From NCBI RefSeq assembly GCF_016820535.1, contig NZ_JADHDY010000016.1, positions 54,364-118,363 of the forward strand: a stretch of 64,000 nt of DNA, written 5' to 3'. A program made the translations under genes and the position numbers. The stretch is from Sporosarcina beigongshangi (GTDB lineage Bacteria; Actinomycetota; Actinomycetes; Actinomycetales; Micrococcaceae). This document shows, piece after piece, positions 24,984 through 33,699 of this stretch. Each line of letters starts with the position of its first letter. The first letter of the stretch is position 1. The notes beneath the pieces are model-generated. The model was not told the DNA's origin, did no database searches, and saw only the letters and a program-made list of their open reading frames with translations.

Positions 24984-25679
24984 CTAGACACGTGCCGGCT
25001 CGTCCGGCGAACGGTAGGCGGAAATTTCCTCTGCCGAGTCCGGGTCGTTGTCCAGGGAGATGACCCCGTAGGTCCAGCCCTTGCGGCGGTAGACCACGGA
25101 CGGGACACCGGTGGAGGAGTCGATGAACAGGTAGAAGTCGTGGCCCACCATTTCCATGTTGTCCACGGCGTCATCCAGGGTCAGCGCGGTTGCGGGGAAC
25201 ACCTTGCGTCGGATCAGCACGGGAGAGTCGCCGGCGGGGATGTCGTTCTCGATCTCGTACGGCATCTTCTCCTCGACCGTCTCCGGGGCGCTCTGGGCGT
25301 AGATCGGTTCAGAGCTGCTCACGGGAGGGAGTGAGCCGGTGGCCGTGTTGACGGCAACGGGAGCATGGCGCCCGTGGTGGACCTTCTTCTTGTCCTTGGC
25401 CCGTCGCAGCCGCTCCAGCAGCTTGCCGTAGGCGAGATCGAAAGCAGCAAACTTGTCCGATGCGGCAGCCTCCGCGCGGATCACCGGGCCCCGGCCCAGG
25501 ACCGTGAGCTCGACAGTGAGTGGGGCATCTGCTGTGCGTGACTTGCTCTCCTTGGAAACCTTCACATCGACACGCTGGACCTTATTGGCCAACTGCTCGA
25601 TCTTTGTGAGCTTCTCGCCAGCGTATTCGCGGAATCGGTCCGAAACGCTCAAGTTACGACCGGTGATCATGAACTCCAT
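24984..25679 (-). CDS. hpf: Long-form ribosome hibernation factor
   Basis: 231 residues. The N-terminal S30AE domain (1-105, from MEFMITGRNLSV) binds the 30S decoding centre. A variable linker (about 105-170) leads to the C-terminal dimerisation domain (about 172-231, LIRRKVFPATALTLDDAV and YLFIDSSTGVPSVVYRR) that pairs two ribosomes into inactive 100S particles. The true start is ATG 25679, with GGAGGG about five bases upstream; the open frame further upstream is not coding. It lies downstream of comF, as in M. tuberculosis. Confidence 0.95.
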   Translation of the reverse strand: MEFMITGRNLSVSDRFREYAGEKLTKIEQLANKVQRVDVKVSKESKSRTADAPLTVELTVLGRGPVIRAEAAASDKFAAFDLAYGKLLERLRRAKDKKKVHHGRHAPVAVNTATGSLPPVSSSEPIYAQSAPETVEEKMPYEIENDIPAGDSPVLIRRKVFPATALTLDDAVDNMEMVGHDFYLFIDSSTGVPSVVYRRKGWTYGVISLDNDPDSAEEISAYRSPDEPARV

Positions 25680-25845
25680 GGTGCCCTCCAAATATCTTCG
25701 GTGACACGGCGGCCAAACGCGCAAATGGCGTTGCAACCCTGGCCGCCGACGGGCGGTTGCCCCTTGCTAGGGGTACCCGTTTACTCACGTTAGTTCACTG
25801 TCTGCTTTTATTCATCTTTTGCCTAAAAATATTTTTGTCGAGTCC

Positions 25846-26733
25846 TTACCGGTGGCTGTTTGGGGGCGCTCCTTCCGGTGCCCGGGCTGCCGCCAGCACC
25901 AACGCCCCTTTGACGTCAAACCCTGCAATGGCCAGTGTTTTGGCGGCCTCCCGTAGGGTTGAGCCTGTTGTGAGGACGTCGTCGAGCAACAGCACGGCTT
26001 GGCCACCCGGGTTCGCCAAAAGCCGAAATCTGCGGCCTCCGAAGCGCTTGATCTTCATTGTGTTACGGACGTTTCGCCGGCGGTCCGCCCTGCCCAGCCC
26101 CTTCTGGTGGCTGCGGTTCCACGGAGCCCTGGCACGGATGCCCAAGACGGGGGCCACGAGCAGCTGCGGCGGCAGTCGTCCCTCTTTCCGGACCGCCTTC
26201 AACAGCATGGCGACCGGATCGTAGCCGCGGCGCCGCCAACCGCTGCCCGTGCTGGGAATTGGCACCAGCAAGACCGCCGCCCGCCCGGGCGGACCGGCCG
26301 GCACGCCCGCCCCTCCCGGAGAAGCCACGGCATGGTCGAGGACGCGGGCCAGGCAGCGCCCCAGGGGTGCTGCCAGTTCAGTGCGTCCGTGGTTCTTGAA
26401 GGCGAGGATGGTTGCGGCCAGTGCGTCCAGGTACACGCCGGCAGCCACCACCGGCAGGTACGTGTCACCCGCCACGCCCACCAGCGCGTCCGCCGAGCCG
26501 TCAACCCTGCGGGGGTCTGCCGTTTCCCGGCGGAGGGCGGCAGAACATTCCGGGCACAGGGCGTGGTCTTCGCGGCCGCACACGACGCAGTTGGACGGCA
26601 TCACCAGAAACAGGAAATCCCGCCAGGCCCCTTCCGCCCACAGCCACGCACGCAGCCATGCCGGGCCCGGCCGTCCCCTGTGCGAGGCCGGGCCGGGCCC
26701 ACCGGGTGCTTCCGCCGCCGTTTCCCTGTCCAT
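25846..26733 (-). CDS. comF: ComF-family phosphoribosyltransferase-like protein
   Basis: 295 residues. A four-cysteine zinc finger (Cys49, Cys52, Cys60, Cys63) precedes a type I phosphoribosyltransferase fold with a PRPP loop VLLLDDVLTTGST at 247-259. ComF proteins support DNA uptake in competent species; in actinobacteria the role is unproven. ATG 26733 is preferred, because the longer open frame would run into lpqB. A weak ribosome-binding site leaves the exact start uncertain. It lies between lpqB and hpf, the conserved order. The 166 bases between comF and hpf are AT-rich, with a short A/T palindrome near 25823-25837. Confidence 0.88.
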   Translation of the reverse strand: MDRETAAEAPGGPGPASHRGRPGPAWLRAWLWAEGAWRDFLFLVMPSNCVVCGREDHALCPECSAALRRETADPRRVDGSADALVGVAGDTYLPVVAAGVYLDALAATILAFKNHGRTELAAPLGRCLARVLDHAVASPGGAGVPAGPPGRAAVLLVPIPSTGSGWRRRGYDPVAMLLKAVRKEGRLPPQLLVAPVLGIRARAPWNRSHQKGLGRADRRRNVRNTMKIKRFGGRRFRLLANPGGQAVLLLDDVLTTGSTLREAAKTLAIAGFDVKGALVLAAARAPEGAPPNSHR

Positions 26734-26861
26734 GGTTCCAGCATGACCCGGCCCGGCCAGTCGGTGCCCGGGCCGCAGCGGCTGATTGTGGACAACCGAG
26801 GCGATGCCCCTGCCTGTGGAGGAACCCACAGATAATGGCCCGTGCGGGAGTCGGGAGCCCG

Positions 26862-28607
26862 TCAGCCGGCGAAGGAGGCCTGTTTCAGGTCCTTCGCCGC
26901 GACCTGCCAGCTGTTGCCCACGTTGGAGTAAAACTCCGTGGCTGTCTGGGGGTGGACGTTGCGCACGCCCGAGCCGGCGCTGATCCACTCAACACCCGCC
27001 AGCTCGTCCAGCTTCACGGGCCCGTGGGCCAGGTCCAGCATCTGGACGGCCACGGGTTCCTTGCCGTCCGGCGCCATGACAGCCACGCTGGACTCCCCCG
27101 CCCACACGCCCAGCGTGGGCGCCCCGGTGTGCACCAGGCTGAGCGGCTCGGTCAGCTCCTTGGGCCTGTCCCCGGCCTTGAATATGCCGGTGATGGACAC
27201 CCGGCTCACCCCGTTTGACTGCGAGATGACCAGGGCCCTGGTGCCGTCGCGGGAAACCCGCAGTGTGGTGACCTCCTGGCCCACGAGCCACGGAACAGTC
27301 ATGACAACAGGCTCGCCCAGCCCTCCGGCGTCGTTCGGCTTGACGGCCACCACCATGCCTGTGCCATCCCCCACCGCCGACCACAGCCAGCCGTCTGGCG
27401 CAAAGGACGGTGGCGTCAGGGCCACCCCGGAAATGGCCAGCACCGGTTGCTGGCCGGGCCGGATGGAGTAGATCTGGTTGCCGACGCCTGAACGGAAGGC
27501 GTAGTTGTGTCCAGAATAGGAAATGGCGGGCACGGCGGGCTCCAGGCCCTGCACGGACGCCAGCTCGGCAATCTGGGAGATCTTTGTCCCGTCAAAAGTG
27601 ACCAGCTCGTTCTTGGCCAGCGCCACCTGGGTGGGCGGGACAATGTTCTCCACAATCATCGGCCCGGATGCGTCGCCGGGGCCGCCCATGTCGATCTCCC
27701 TCTCGTCTGCCAGAAAATTCACCTCGGTGACGGTGTTGAGGGCTTTCTGCAAAGTGGTGAGCATCTGGGCCCGCATCTGCTGGCGCTGCTTCACGCTGGT
27801 GTCCAGCAGCGCCGCAGCTGTCAGGCCGATCTTGGCGATGCCGTCGGCCACGGGCACTGAATCACGCTCGAGGGCAATTCCGTTGGGGAAGGCACTGACC
27901 ACGGCGCCCTTCAGGTACGGCGCGGGGCCGCCCAGCATAGCCTTGACAATGCTGGTGGGCGTGCGCGAGGACCGTCCGGCCAGCCACCGGACGTCGGGGA
28001 CGCCGTAGGTGAAGGTGGGGTCGTAGAAATAGAGCGAGAACGGGCTGAACAGGGTCTGGAAATTTGCCTCGGCCAGCACCAGCCCGTCGGGTGTCTCGGC
28101 AATCCGCCACTGCCCCTCAACCTGCACCAGCTTCATGGCCAGCTTTTCGGTGGTGCCGGCAGCGGCCGGGGTCAGCACGCCCGAACCGTCCACCGTGGAC
28201 ACCACTTCAAGGGTCACCTCGTAGCTGTCCTTGTCCGGACCGGGCGCCACCGACAGCGTGTCCGTGTAAACCAGCGTGCGCTTGTCCGGCGCCCACGACT
28301 GTGCCAGACCGGTCGTCAGGTACTGCCGCGCGACCTGAAAATCATCGTTGACACCCGTGCCTGATTCGATGAACCCACGGATGATGCTCTCCGGGGAGGC
28401 CCCGTCCACCGGTGCGAACTGCTGGAAGCTGACGTTGACGGAGTTGTTGCGGGGCGTCAGCGGATCGCTCTTGCCCACGGGCCCGCCGGTGGGGATGGCT
28501 GCACAGCCGCTCGCCAGGAACAGCACGACGGCGGTCATCGCCAGCACCGCCAGCACCCAGTGCCCTGGGGCTGCCTTGGGCGCCGGCTTCGCGTTCACCT
28601 GCTCCAT
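26862..28607 (-). CDS. lpqB: Lipoprotein LpqB, MtrAB partner
   Basis: 581 residues. The signal peptide ends in a lipobox (LASGC, Cys35), so the mature protein is anchored to the outer face of the membrane. A GerMN domain (about 190-330) and a C-terminal beta-propeller-like region follow. LpqB binds the extracellular part of MtrB and tunes the MtrAB system. ATG 28607 overlaps the mtrB stop by one base, and an in-frame GTG at 28610 is an alternative; GGAG lies upstream of both. Third gene of the mtrA-mtrB-lpqB operon. Confidence 0.93.
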   Translation of the reverse strand: MEQVNAKPAPKAAPGHWVLAVLAMTAVVLFLASGCAAIPTGGPVGKSDPLTPRNNSVNVSFQQFAPVDGASPESIIRGFIESGTGVNDDFQVARQYLTTGLAQSWAPDKRTLVYTDTLSVAPGPDKDSYEVTLEVVSTVDGSGVLTPAAAGTTEKLAMKLVQVEGQWRIAETPDGLVLAEANFQTLFSPFSLYFYDPTFTYGVPDVRWLAGRSSRTPTSIVKAMLGGPAPYLKGAVVSAFPNGIALERDSVPVADGIAKIGLTAAALLDTSVKQRQQMRAQMLTTLQKALNTVTEVNFLADEREIDMGGPGDASGPMIVENIVPPTQVALAKNELVTFDGTKISQIAELASVQGLEPAVPAISYSGHNYAFRSGVGNQIYSIRPGQQPVLAISGVALTPPSFAPDGWLWSAVGDGTGMVVAVKPNDAGGLGEPVVMTVPWLVGQEVTTLRVSRDGTRALVISQSNGVSRVSITGIFKAGDRPKELTEPLSLVHTGAPTLGVWAGESSVAVMAPDGKEPVAVQMLDLAHGPVKLDELAGVEWISAGSGVRNVHPQTATEFYSNVGNSWQVAAKDLKQASFAG

Positions 28608-30529
28608 CACTTCTCCGCCTTGTCGCTGCTGCCGCCGTTGTCATGGACCACGGGGACTTTCAAGGTGCCCAGGGCACCCACCACGCCGATGGATCCGGTG
28701 TTCGTCATCATGGGGACGGTGGACAGGGAACCGGAACCCCCTGCGTGTCCGCCGCCGTCGGGAGGCAGCGGGACAGGCGAATGCGTGAGCACGATGCCCC
28801 GCCGCCGCGGCAGGGTAAGCCGGAAACAGGACCCCTGTCCCGGAACACCCCAGGCCTCCAGCCAGCCGTCGTGCAGCCTCGCGTCCTCCATGGCGATGGA
28901 CAGGCCCAGGCCGCTGCCGCCGGTGGTGCGTGCCCGTGCGGCGTCGGCGCGCCAGAAGCGGTCAAAAACGTGCTGCAGGGCGGAGGGCGACATGCCGATT
29001 CCGTAGTCGCGCACGGCGACGGCCACGGCATTTTCATCCGCCGAGACGAAGACCTTGACGGGCCTGCCTTCGCTGTGCTCGATGGCGTTCAGCACCAGGT
29101 TGCGCAGGATCCTGTCGATCCTGCGCGAATCCATCTCCACAATGCACTTGTGGTTGCGCAGCCGGGTGACCACCGACAGCTCGCAGCCGTTGGCCTCTGC
29201 GACCGGGGAGGCGCCGTCGATCACTGAATGGACGACGGAGAAGATGTCCAGCTGCTCCGCGTCAAGGTCGGCGACGCCGGCGTCAAAGCGGGAGATTTCC
29301 AGGAGGTCCGCCAGCAGCAGCTCGAATCTCTCAACCTGGTGGAAGAGCAGTTCGGAGGAGCGCTTGTTGATGGGGTCGAAGTCCTCGCGCGCGTCAAAAA
29401 GGACCTCGGCGGCCATCCGCACCGTGGTCAGCGGGGTGCGCAGCTCGTGGGAGACGTCGGAGACGAAGCGCTGCTGCATCTCCGACAGGTTGGCCAGTGC
29501 GTTGATCTGGTCCTGCAGTGAGGTGGCCATCTTGTTGAACGACGTGGCCAGCCTGGCCATCTCGTCCTCGCCGTGGACCACCATGCGTTCCTCGAGGCCG
29601 CCGGCCGCCAGCTTTTCGGACACGGCGGCAGCCTGGCTGACAGGCGTCACGACGGTGCGGGTGACATACCAGGCGATGGCACCGATGAGCAGCAGCAGGA
29701 TGCCGCCGGCCAGCCACAGCACTGACTGGATGTAGTTCAGTGTCTCCTGGGCCGTGTTGAGGTCGTAGATCATGTACAACTCATAGCGGGTGTTCAACAG
29801 CTCAACCTGGCTGCCCAGCACCGCGGCCGGGTGCGTTCCGGAGGCTCCGGTGGGCAGCGCAATCGACTGCCAGTACTGCGAGTCCGGGTCGGCTTGGACT
29901 TCCGCACGCAGGGCGTCGGGAATGATCGCCGTTGTCACTCCAACGGAGCCCACGGAACTGACGTTGAGCTTGCTGTTTTGGCCCGGAATCAGGACCATGA
30001 GGTACTTCCGGTTGTCGTCCGCACCGCCCACCGTCAGCAGCTGCAGGGTGTCGCGCACATACGTCGATACGCGCGGCTGGTCGCTCAGGCTGGCGTTGGA
30101 AAATTCGTCCTGCACCTGCGTGGCGCCGCGCGCCGACTCCTGCTGGGCCTGGACCAGCCGCTCTTTGAACAGGCCGTTGGAGATCTGCCCGGCCAGGTAG
30201 CCGCCCACGCCCACCACGGCGATGGAGGCGATCAGCAAGGTGGTGACGACAGTGCGAAACTGCAGTGAAGTGCGCCATCGCCTGGAGACGGAATCGCGCA
30301 TCCATGACCACACCCGCAGCACACGCACGCCCACGGCGCGCAGGGCGGTGACCAGCCCGGCCAGCACGACGGCGGCCGTGGAACCTTGCGCTGCCGGCGC
30401 GTCCGGGGCATCCCCGGACTGTGCACCTGCCGGCGGGACGGCGGGCGCGCCGGCGGCGGCCCCGGCGGTTCCGGGGCCTGCAGCGGAAAGGCTCGCAACG
30501 CCGTCGGGCTTGGCTTGGTCGGTGCTCAT
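28607..30529 (-). CDS. mtrB: Sensor histidine kinase MtrB
   Basis: 640 residues. A disordered Ala/Pro-rich N-terminus (1-90) precedes the first membrane helix (about 93-118), an extracellular domain, a second helix (about 270-292), HAMP, the HisKA dimer with SDVSHELRTPLTT (His near 361) and HATPase_c with NAIEHS, DYGIGM and GGSGLGLS. MtrB phosphorylates MtrA and controls cell-wall remodelling, division and osmotic responses in actinobacteria. It follows mtrA by about 36 bases and overlaps lpqB, so the three are one operon. Confidence 0.95.
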   Translation of the reverse strand: MSTDQAKPDGVASLSAAGPGTAGAAAGAPAVPPAGAQSGDAPDAPAAQGSTAAVVLAGLVTALRAVGVRVLRVWSWMRDSVSRRWRTSLQFRTVVTTLLIASIAVVGVGGYLAGQISNGLFKERLVQAQQESARGATQVQDEFSNASLSDQPRVSTYVRDTLQLLTVGGADDNRKYLMVLIPGQNSKLNVSSVGSVGVTTAIIPDALRAEVQADPDSQYWQSIALPTGASGTHPAAVLGSQVELLNTRYELYMIYDLNTAQETLNYIQSVLWLAGGILLLLIGAIAWYVTRTVVTPVSQAAAVSEKLAAGGLEERMVVHGEDEMARLATSFNKMATSLQDQINALANLSEMQQRFVSDVSHELRTPLTTVRMAAEVLFDAREDFDPINKRSSELLFHQVERFELLLADLLEISRFDAGVADLDAEQLDIFSVVHSVIDGASPVAEANGCELSVVTRLRNHKCIVEMDSRRIDRILRNLVLNAIEHSEGRPVKVFVSADENAVAVAVRDYGIGMSPSALQHVFDRFWRADAARARTTGGSGLGLSIAMEDARLHDGWLEAWGVPGQGSCFRLTLPRRRGIVLTHSPVPLPPDGGGHAGGSGSLSTVPMMTNTGSIGVVGALGTLKVPVVHDNGGSSDKAEK

Positions 30530-30565
30530 GGTTTCTTCACTGTCAGACGGGTCCGGCAGACGGGT

Positions 30566-31240
30566 TTAGCTCCCGGCCTTGTAGCCGACGCCGCGGACGG
30601 TCAGGACAACCTCGGGCGCTTCGGGGTCGCGTTCAATCTTGGAGCGCAGCCGCTGGACGTGGACGTTGACCAGGCGGGTGTCGGCGGCGTGGCGGTAGCC
30701 CCACACCTGCTCGAGGAGCAGCTCGCGCGAGAACACCTGCCAGGGCTTGCGGGCCAGTGCCACAAGGAGGTCGAATTCCAGCGGGGTGAGCGAAATTTTC
30801 TCGCCGGCGCGGCGGACCGAGTGACCGGCCACGTCGATGCTGATCTCGCCGATAACCAATGTTTCGGGGGCCTTGACGTCGCCGGGACGCAGGCGGGCGC
30901 GGACCCGGGCCACGAGTTCGGCGGGCTTGAAGGGCTTCGCGACGTAGTCGTCGGCACCGGATTCCAGCCCGCGGACCACGTCCGAGGTGTCCGACTTGGC
31001 CGTCAGCATCACGATGGGCACATCCGATTCGGCACGAATGAGCCGGCAAATCTCAATGCCGTCCATTCCGGGCAGCATCAAGTCCAGCAGGACCAGGTCC
31101 GGCTTGTTGTCCTGAAACACTTCCAGGGCCTTGGCACCGTCCGCGCAAAACACCGGCTCAAAACCGTCATTGCGCAGCACAATGCCGATCATTTCGGACA
31201 GTGCCTCATCATCGTCAACCACCAAAATACGTGCCTTCAT
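30566..31240 (-). CDS. mtrA: Response regulator MtrA
   Basis: 224 residues. The receiver domain has the acidic pocket at Asp9-Asp11, phospho-acceptor Asp53 (LLDLMLPG), Thr80 and Lys102. A winged-helix OmpR-type domain follows (EFDLLVALARKP and YRHAADTRLVNVHVQRLR). Essential in mycobacteria. ATG 31240 begins MKARILVVDDD. The longer open frame is unlikely because no ribosome-binding site supports it, and the sequence just upstream suggests a leaderless mRNA. First gene of the operon. Confidence 0.96.
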   Translation of the reverse strand: MKARILVVDDDEALSEMIGIVLRNDGFEPVFCADGAKALEVFQDNKPDLVLLDLMLPGMDGIEICRLIRAESDVPIVMLTAKSDTSDVVRGLESGADDYVAKPFKPAELVARVRARLRPGDVKAPETLVIGEISIDVAGHSVRRAGEKISLTPLEFDLLVALARKPWQVFSRELLLEQVWGYRHAADTRLVNVHVQRLRSKIERDPEAPEVVLTVRGVGYKAGS

Positions 31241-31252
31241 ACATCTATATTT
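31238..31252 (-). promoter_or_regulatory. Possible -10 element and leaderless start of mtrA
   Basis: On the minus strand AAATAT is followed by six bases and then the ATG at 31240. No Shine-Dalgarno sequence is present. The hexamer lacks the first T of the consensus, so this is a moderate match. Confidence 0.4.
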
Positions 31253-31493
31253 GCCTATTACCAGCCCAAAGTCCCCATCGGCCATCACCGGACGCTGGGA
31301 TCACGGCGTTTCTGCGCCAAAATTCGCTACAAGCGCAGCGGTCCGGGCCCGGCAGGCCACCCGCGCCGCAGGCGGAACGGCCCGGGAGGCCGGCCGTGGT
31401 TGGGAATGGTGCCATGAATGCGTGGCACACCACCACGATGTGGGCGGTTCCCGATAGGGTTTGAGTTAAGGACACGGCCGTACAGGGAGCAAT

Positions 31494-32984
31494 ATGACGC
31501 AGGGACCGCAGCAGCCACCGCTTGAACCGCAAGAGCCGGAGCATCCGGCGGCAGCCCCACAGGACGGCGCACAGCAGCCGGCACAATATCCGGCACAACC
31601 GCAGCCGGCGGTCCCGCCTGCCGCGCCCGGCCAGCAGCCCCAGTGGGAGCAGTATGCGCAGCCGCAGCAGCCTGCCGCACCGCAGCAGGGCCAACCCCCG
31701 TACACCCAGCCGCAGTGGGGCCAGCCGGCACCGCAACAGCAACCGCAGTGGGGCCAGTACGGACAGCCCCAGCCTCCCCAGTACCCGGGCCAGCAGCCGG
31801 GGCAGCCGCAGTGGGGCCAGTACGGCCAGCCGCCGCAGCCGGCCTACGGACAGCAGCCGCAGTACGGCCAGCCCGGCTACGGCGGCTACATTGCCCCGCC
31901 CAAGCCCGGCGTCATTCCGTTGCGCCCCCTGGGCCTGGGTGAAATCCTCGACGGCGCGTTCCAGACTGCCCGCCGCAACGGCAAGGCCATGTTCGGCTCC
32001 GCCCTGATCTTCCAGCTGGCAACGGCCGCCGTGTCAATCCTTGTCATGTTCCTGACCCTCGGCTCGTTCATGACGGACTTGATCTCGATGGGCGAGAACT
32101 TCGACGAGACCGATCCCGCCGCGGCCGAGGCGCTCGGCGGCAGCATCATCGTGTATGCGCTGACCATGCTCATTACCGCCTTCCTTTCGGTGGTGATCCA
32201 GATGGTGCTGCAGGGCGCCCTTGTGGTCCCGGTCCTGCGCGCCACCTTGAACCGCAAGACCTCGTTCGGCCTGATGTGGCGCCTGGCCAAGCCCCGCATC
32301 GGCTCGCTCATCATCCTGGCACTGCTCTATGCCGCCGCGTTCCTGGTTGCCATCCTCGTGTTCACGGGCATCGTGGTTGGGCTGATCTTCGCCCTCGGCG
32401 CCAACTCCTCCGACTCCGCCATCCTCGGCGTGATCGGCCTGTCGTTCCTGCTGGCCCTGCCGTTTGCCGTGGTGGCCGCCTGGATCAGCACGAAGCTGCT
32501 GGTCGCCCCGGCCGCCGTCGTGGTGGAAAACATCGGTGCCTTCCAAGGCATCAGGCGCTCCTGGCAGCTGACCCGCAGCAACTGGTGGCGCACCTTCGGC
32601 ATCTCGCTGCTGGCCGCAGTGATCGCCGGGGTCATCGGTAGCATCATCACCACACCCGTCACCTTCCTGGCGAGCTTCCTCGCCCCCGTGCTGGCCGGCG
32701 GCGACCCCACTGCCAACCAGACGGTGTCAATCCTGCTGATCACCCAGGCCATCTCCCTGACCATCGCGGCGCTGGTGGGTGCCGTCACGCTGGCCTTCCA
32801 GACCGGTGTCATGGCGCTGATCTACGTGGACCTGCGCATGCGCCGCGACGGCTTTGACATCACCTTGCTGAAGGAATCTGAAACAGCCAAGGACGACGGC
32901 GGGATCCCCGGTTCACCGGTCCCGGCCGGTTTCCTGCCGGGCACCGGCGCACCGGGCGCCCAGCCTGGAAGTTACGGCGGCTGA
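31494..32984 (+). CDS. Polytopic membrane protein with glycerophosphodiesterase-type membrane domain
   Basis: 496 residues. The first 125 are extremely rich in Gln and Pro, with repeated PQWGQYGQP units, so this region is disordered and cytoplasmic or wall-facing. From LRPLGLGEILDGAF (about 143) there are about six to eight membrane helices with short loops; that motif opens the GPDPase_memb/DUF7847 class. No phosphodiesterase catalytic domain is present. AGGGAG precedes the ATG. It heads a plus-strand run with the DUF4129, DUF4350, MoxR and DUF58 genes, separated from the next gene by only 10 bases. Confidence 0.8.
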   Translation: MTQGPQQPPLEPQEPEHPAAAPQDGAQQPAQYPAQPQPAVPPAAPGQQPQWEQYAQPQQPAAPQQGQPPYTQPQWGQPAPQQQPQWGQYGQPQPPQYPGQQPGQPQWGQYGQPPQPAYGQQPQYGQPGYGGYIAPPKPGVIPLRPLGLGEILDGAFQTARRNGKAMFGSALIFQLATAAVSILVMFLTLGSFMTDLISMGENFDETDPAAAEALGGSIIVYALTMLITAFLSVVIQMVLQGALVVPVLRATLNRKTSFGLMWRLAKPRIGSLIILALLYAAAFLVAILVFTGIVVGLIFALGANSSDSAILGVIGLSFLLALPFAVVAAWISTKLLVAPAAVVVENIGAFQGIRRSWQLTRSNWWRTFGISLLAAVIAGVIGSIITTPVTFLASFLAPVLAGGDPTANQTVSILLITQAISLTIAALVGAVTLAFQTGVMALIYVDLRMRRDGFDITLLKESETAKDDGGIPGSPVPAGFLPGTGAPGAQPGSYGG

Positions 32985-32994
32985 GGCCGCCGGG

Positions 32995-33699
32995 ATGATC
33001 ACCGCCACCATCCTTGCAGCACTGCGGCCCGCCGACGTCCCTGTCGTGCCAGGCTCCGATGAGGCGCGCCGCTGGGCGCAGGAGGAACTGTCCAAGAAGG
33101 TCTACCAGGATGCCAAGCCCGGATGGACCGACGAACTTTTTGCCATGCTCAAAAAAGCATTCATGGAATTGCTGGGGAAGATGGGCATGGCCGACGCCAA
33201 CGTTGGCCTGGCCGTCGTGGTGGCGCTGGTGCTGATTGCGGTGGTGGTGATCGTTCTGGTCGTCCGGCCGCGGCTGAACCGGAAAAAGGCAGCCTTGGCC
33301 CCCGTTTTTGACGATACAACCGTGCTCTCCGCCTCGCACCACCGCGAACTTGCCCGCGCCGCTGCCGCATCCGGCGACTACGGCACCGCTGTCAACGAGC
33401 AGTTCCGGGCCATGGTCCGGGCCGCCGAGGAACGCGACGTGAGTGCACCCGCACTGGGATTGACCGCCACGGAAATTGTCGGGGTGCTGGACCGCGCCTT
33501 CCCGTCGCACCGGGCGGCGCTGGACCGCAGCGCCGAACTGTTCAACGCCGTTCGCTATGGCAGGGTGCCGCCTGCAGCCTCGATGTACCAGGAACTGCTG
33601 GCCGCGGATTCCTCACTCGCCGCAACCACCCCTGTCTACGCCGGCTCCTTCATGGACGCACCGGCGCATGGTTCCCCTGCCAAGGAGGTGCAGCCGTGA
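32995..33699 (+). CDS. DUF4129 membrane protein
   Basis: 234 residues. A short N-terminal segment, one membrane helix (about 69-93, VGLAVVVALVLIAVVVIVLVV) and a cytoplasmic DUF4129 domain with helices HHRELARAAAASGDYGTAV and VRYGRVPP. The DUF4129 family is found beside MoxR and DUF58 genes in many actinobacteria, and here it overlaps the DUF4350 gene by four bases (GTGA). The set probably forms a membrane chaperone or assembly complex; the biochemical role is unknown. Confidence 0.8.
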   Translation: MITATILAALRPADVPVVPGSDEARRWAQEELSKKVYQDAKPGWTDELFAMLKKAFMELLGKMGMADANVGLAVVVALVLIAVVVIVLVVRPRLNRKKAALAPVFDDTTVLSASHHRELARAAAASGDYGTAVNEQFRAMVRAAEERDVSAPALGLTATEIVGVLDRAFPSHRAALDRSAELFNAVRYGRVPPAASMYQELLAADSSLAATTPVYAGSFMDAPAHGSPAKEVQP

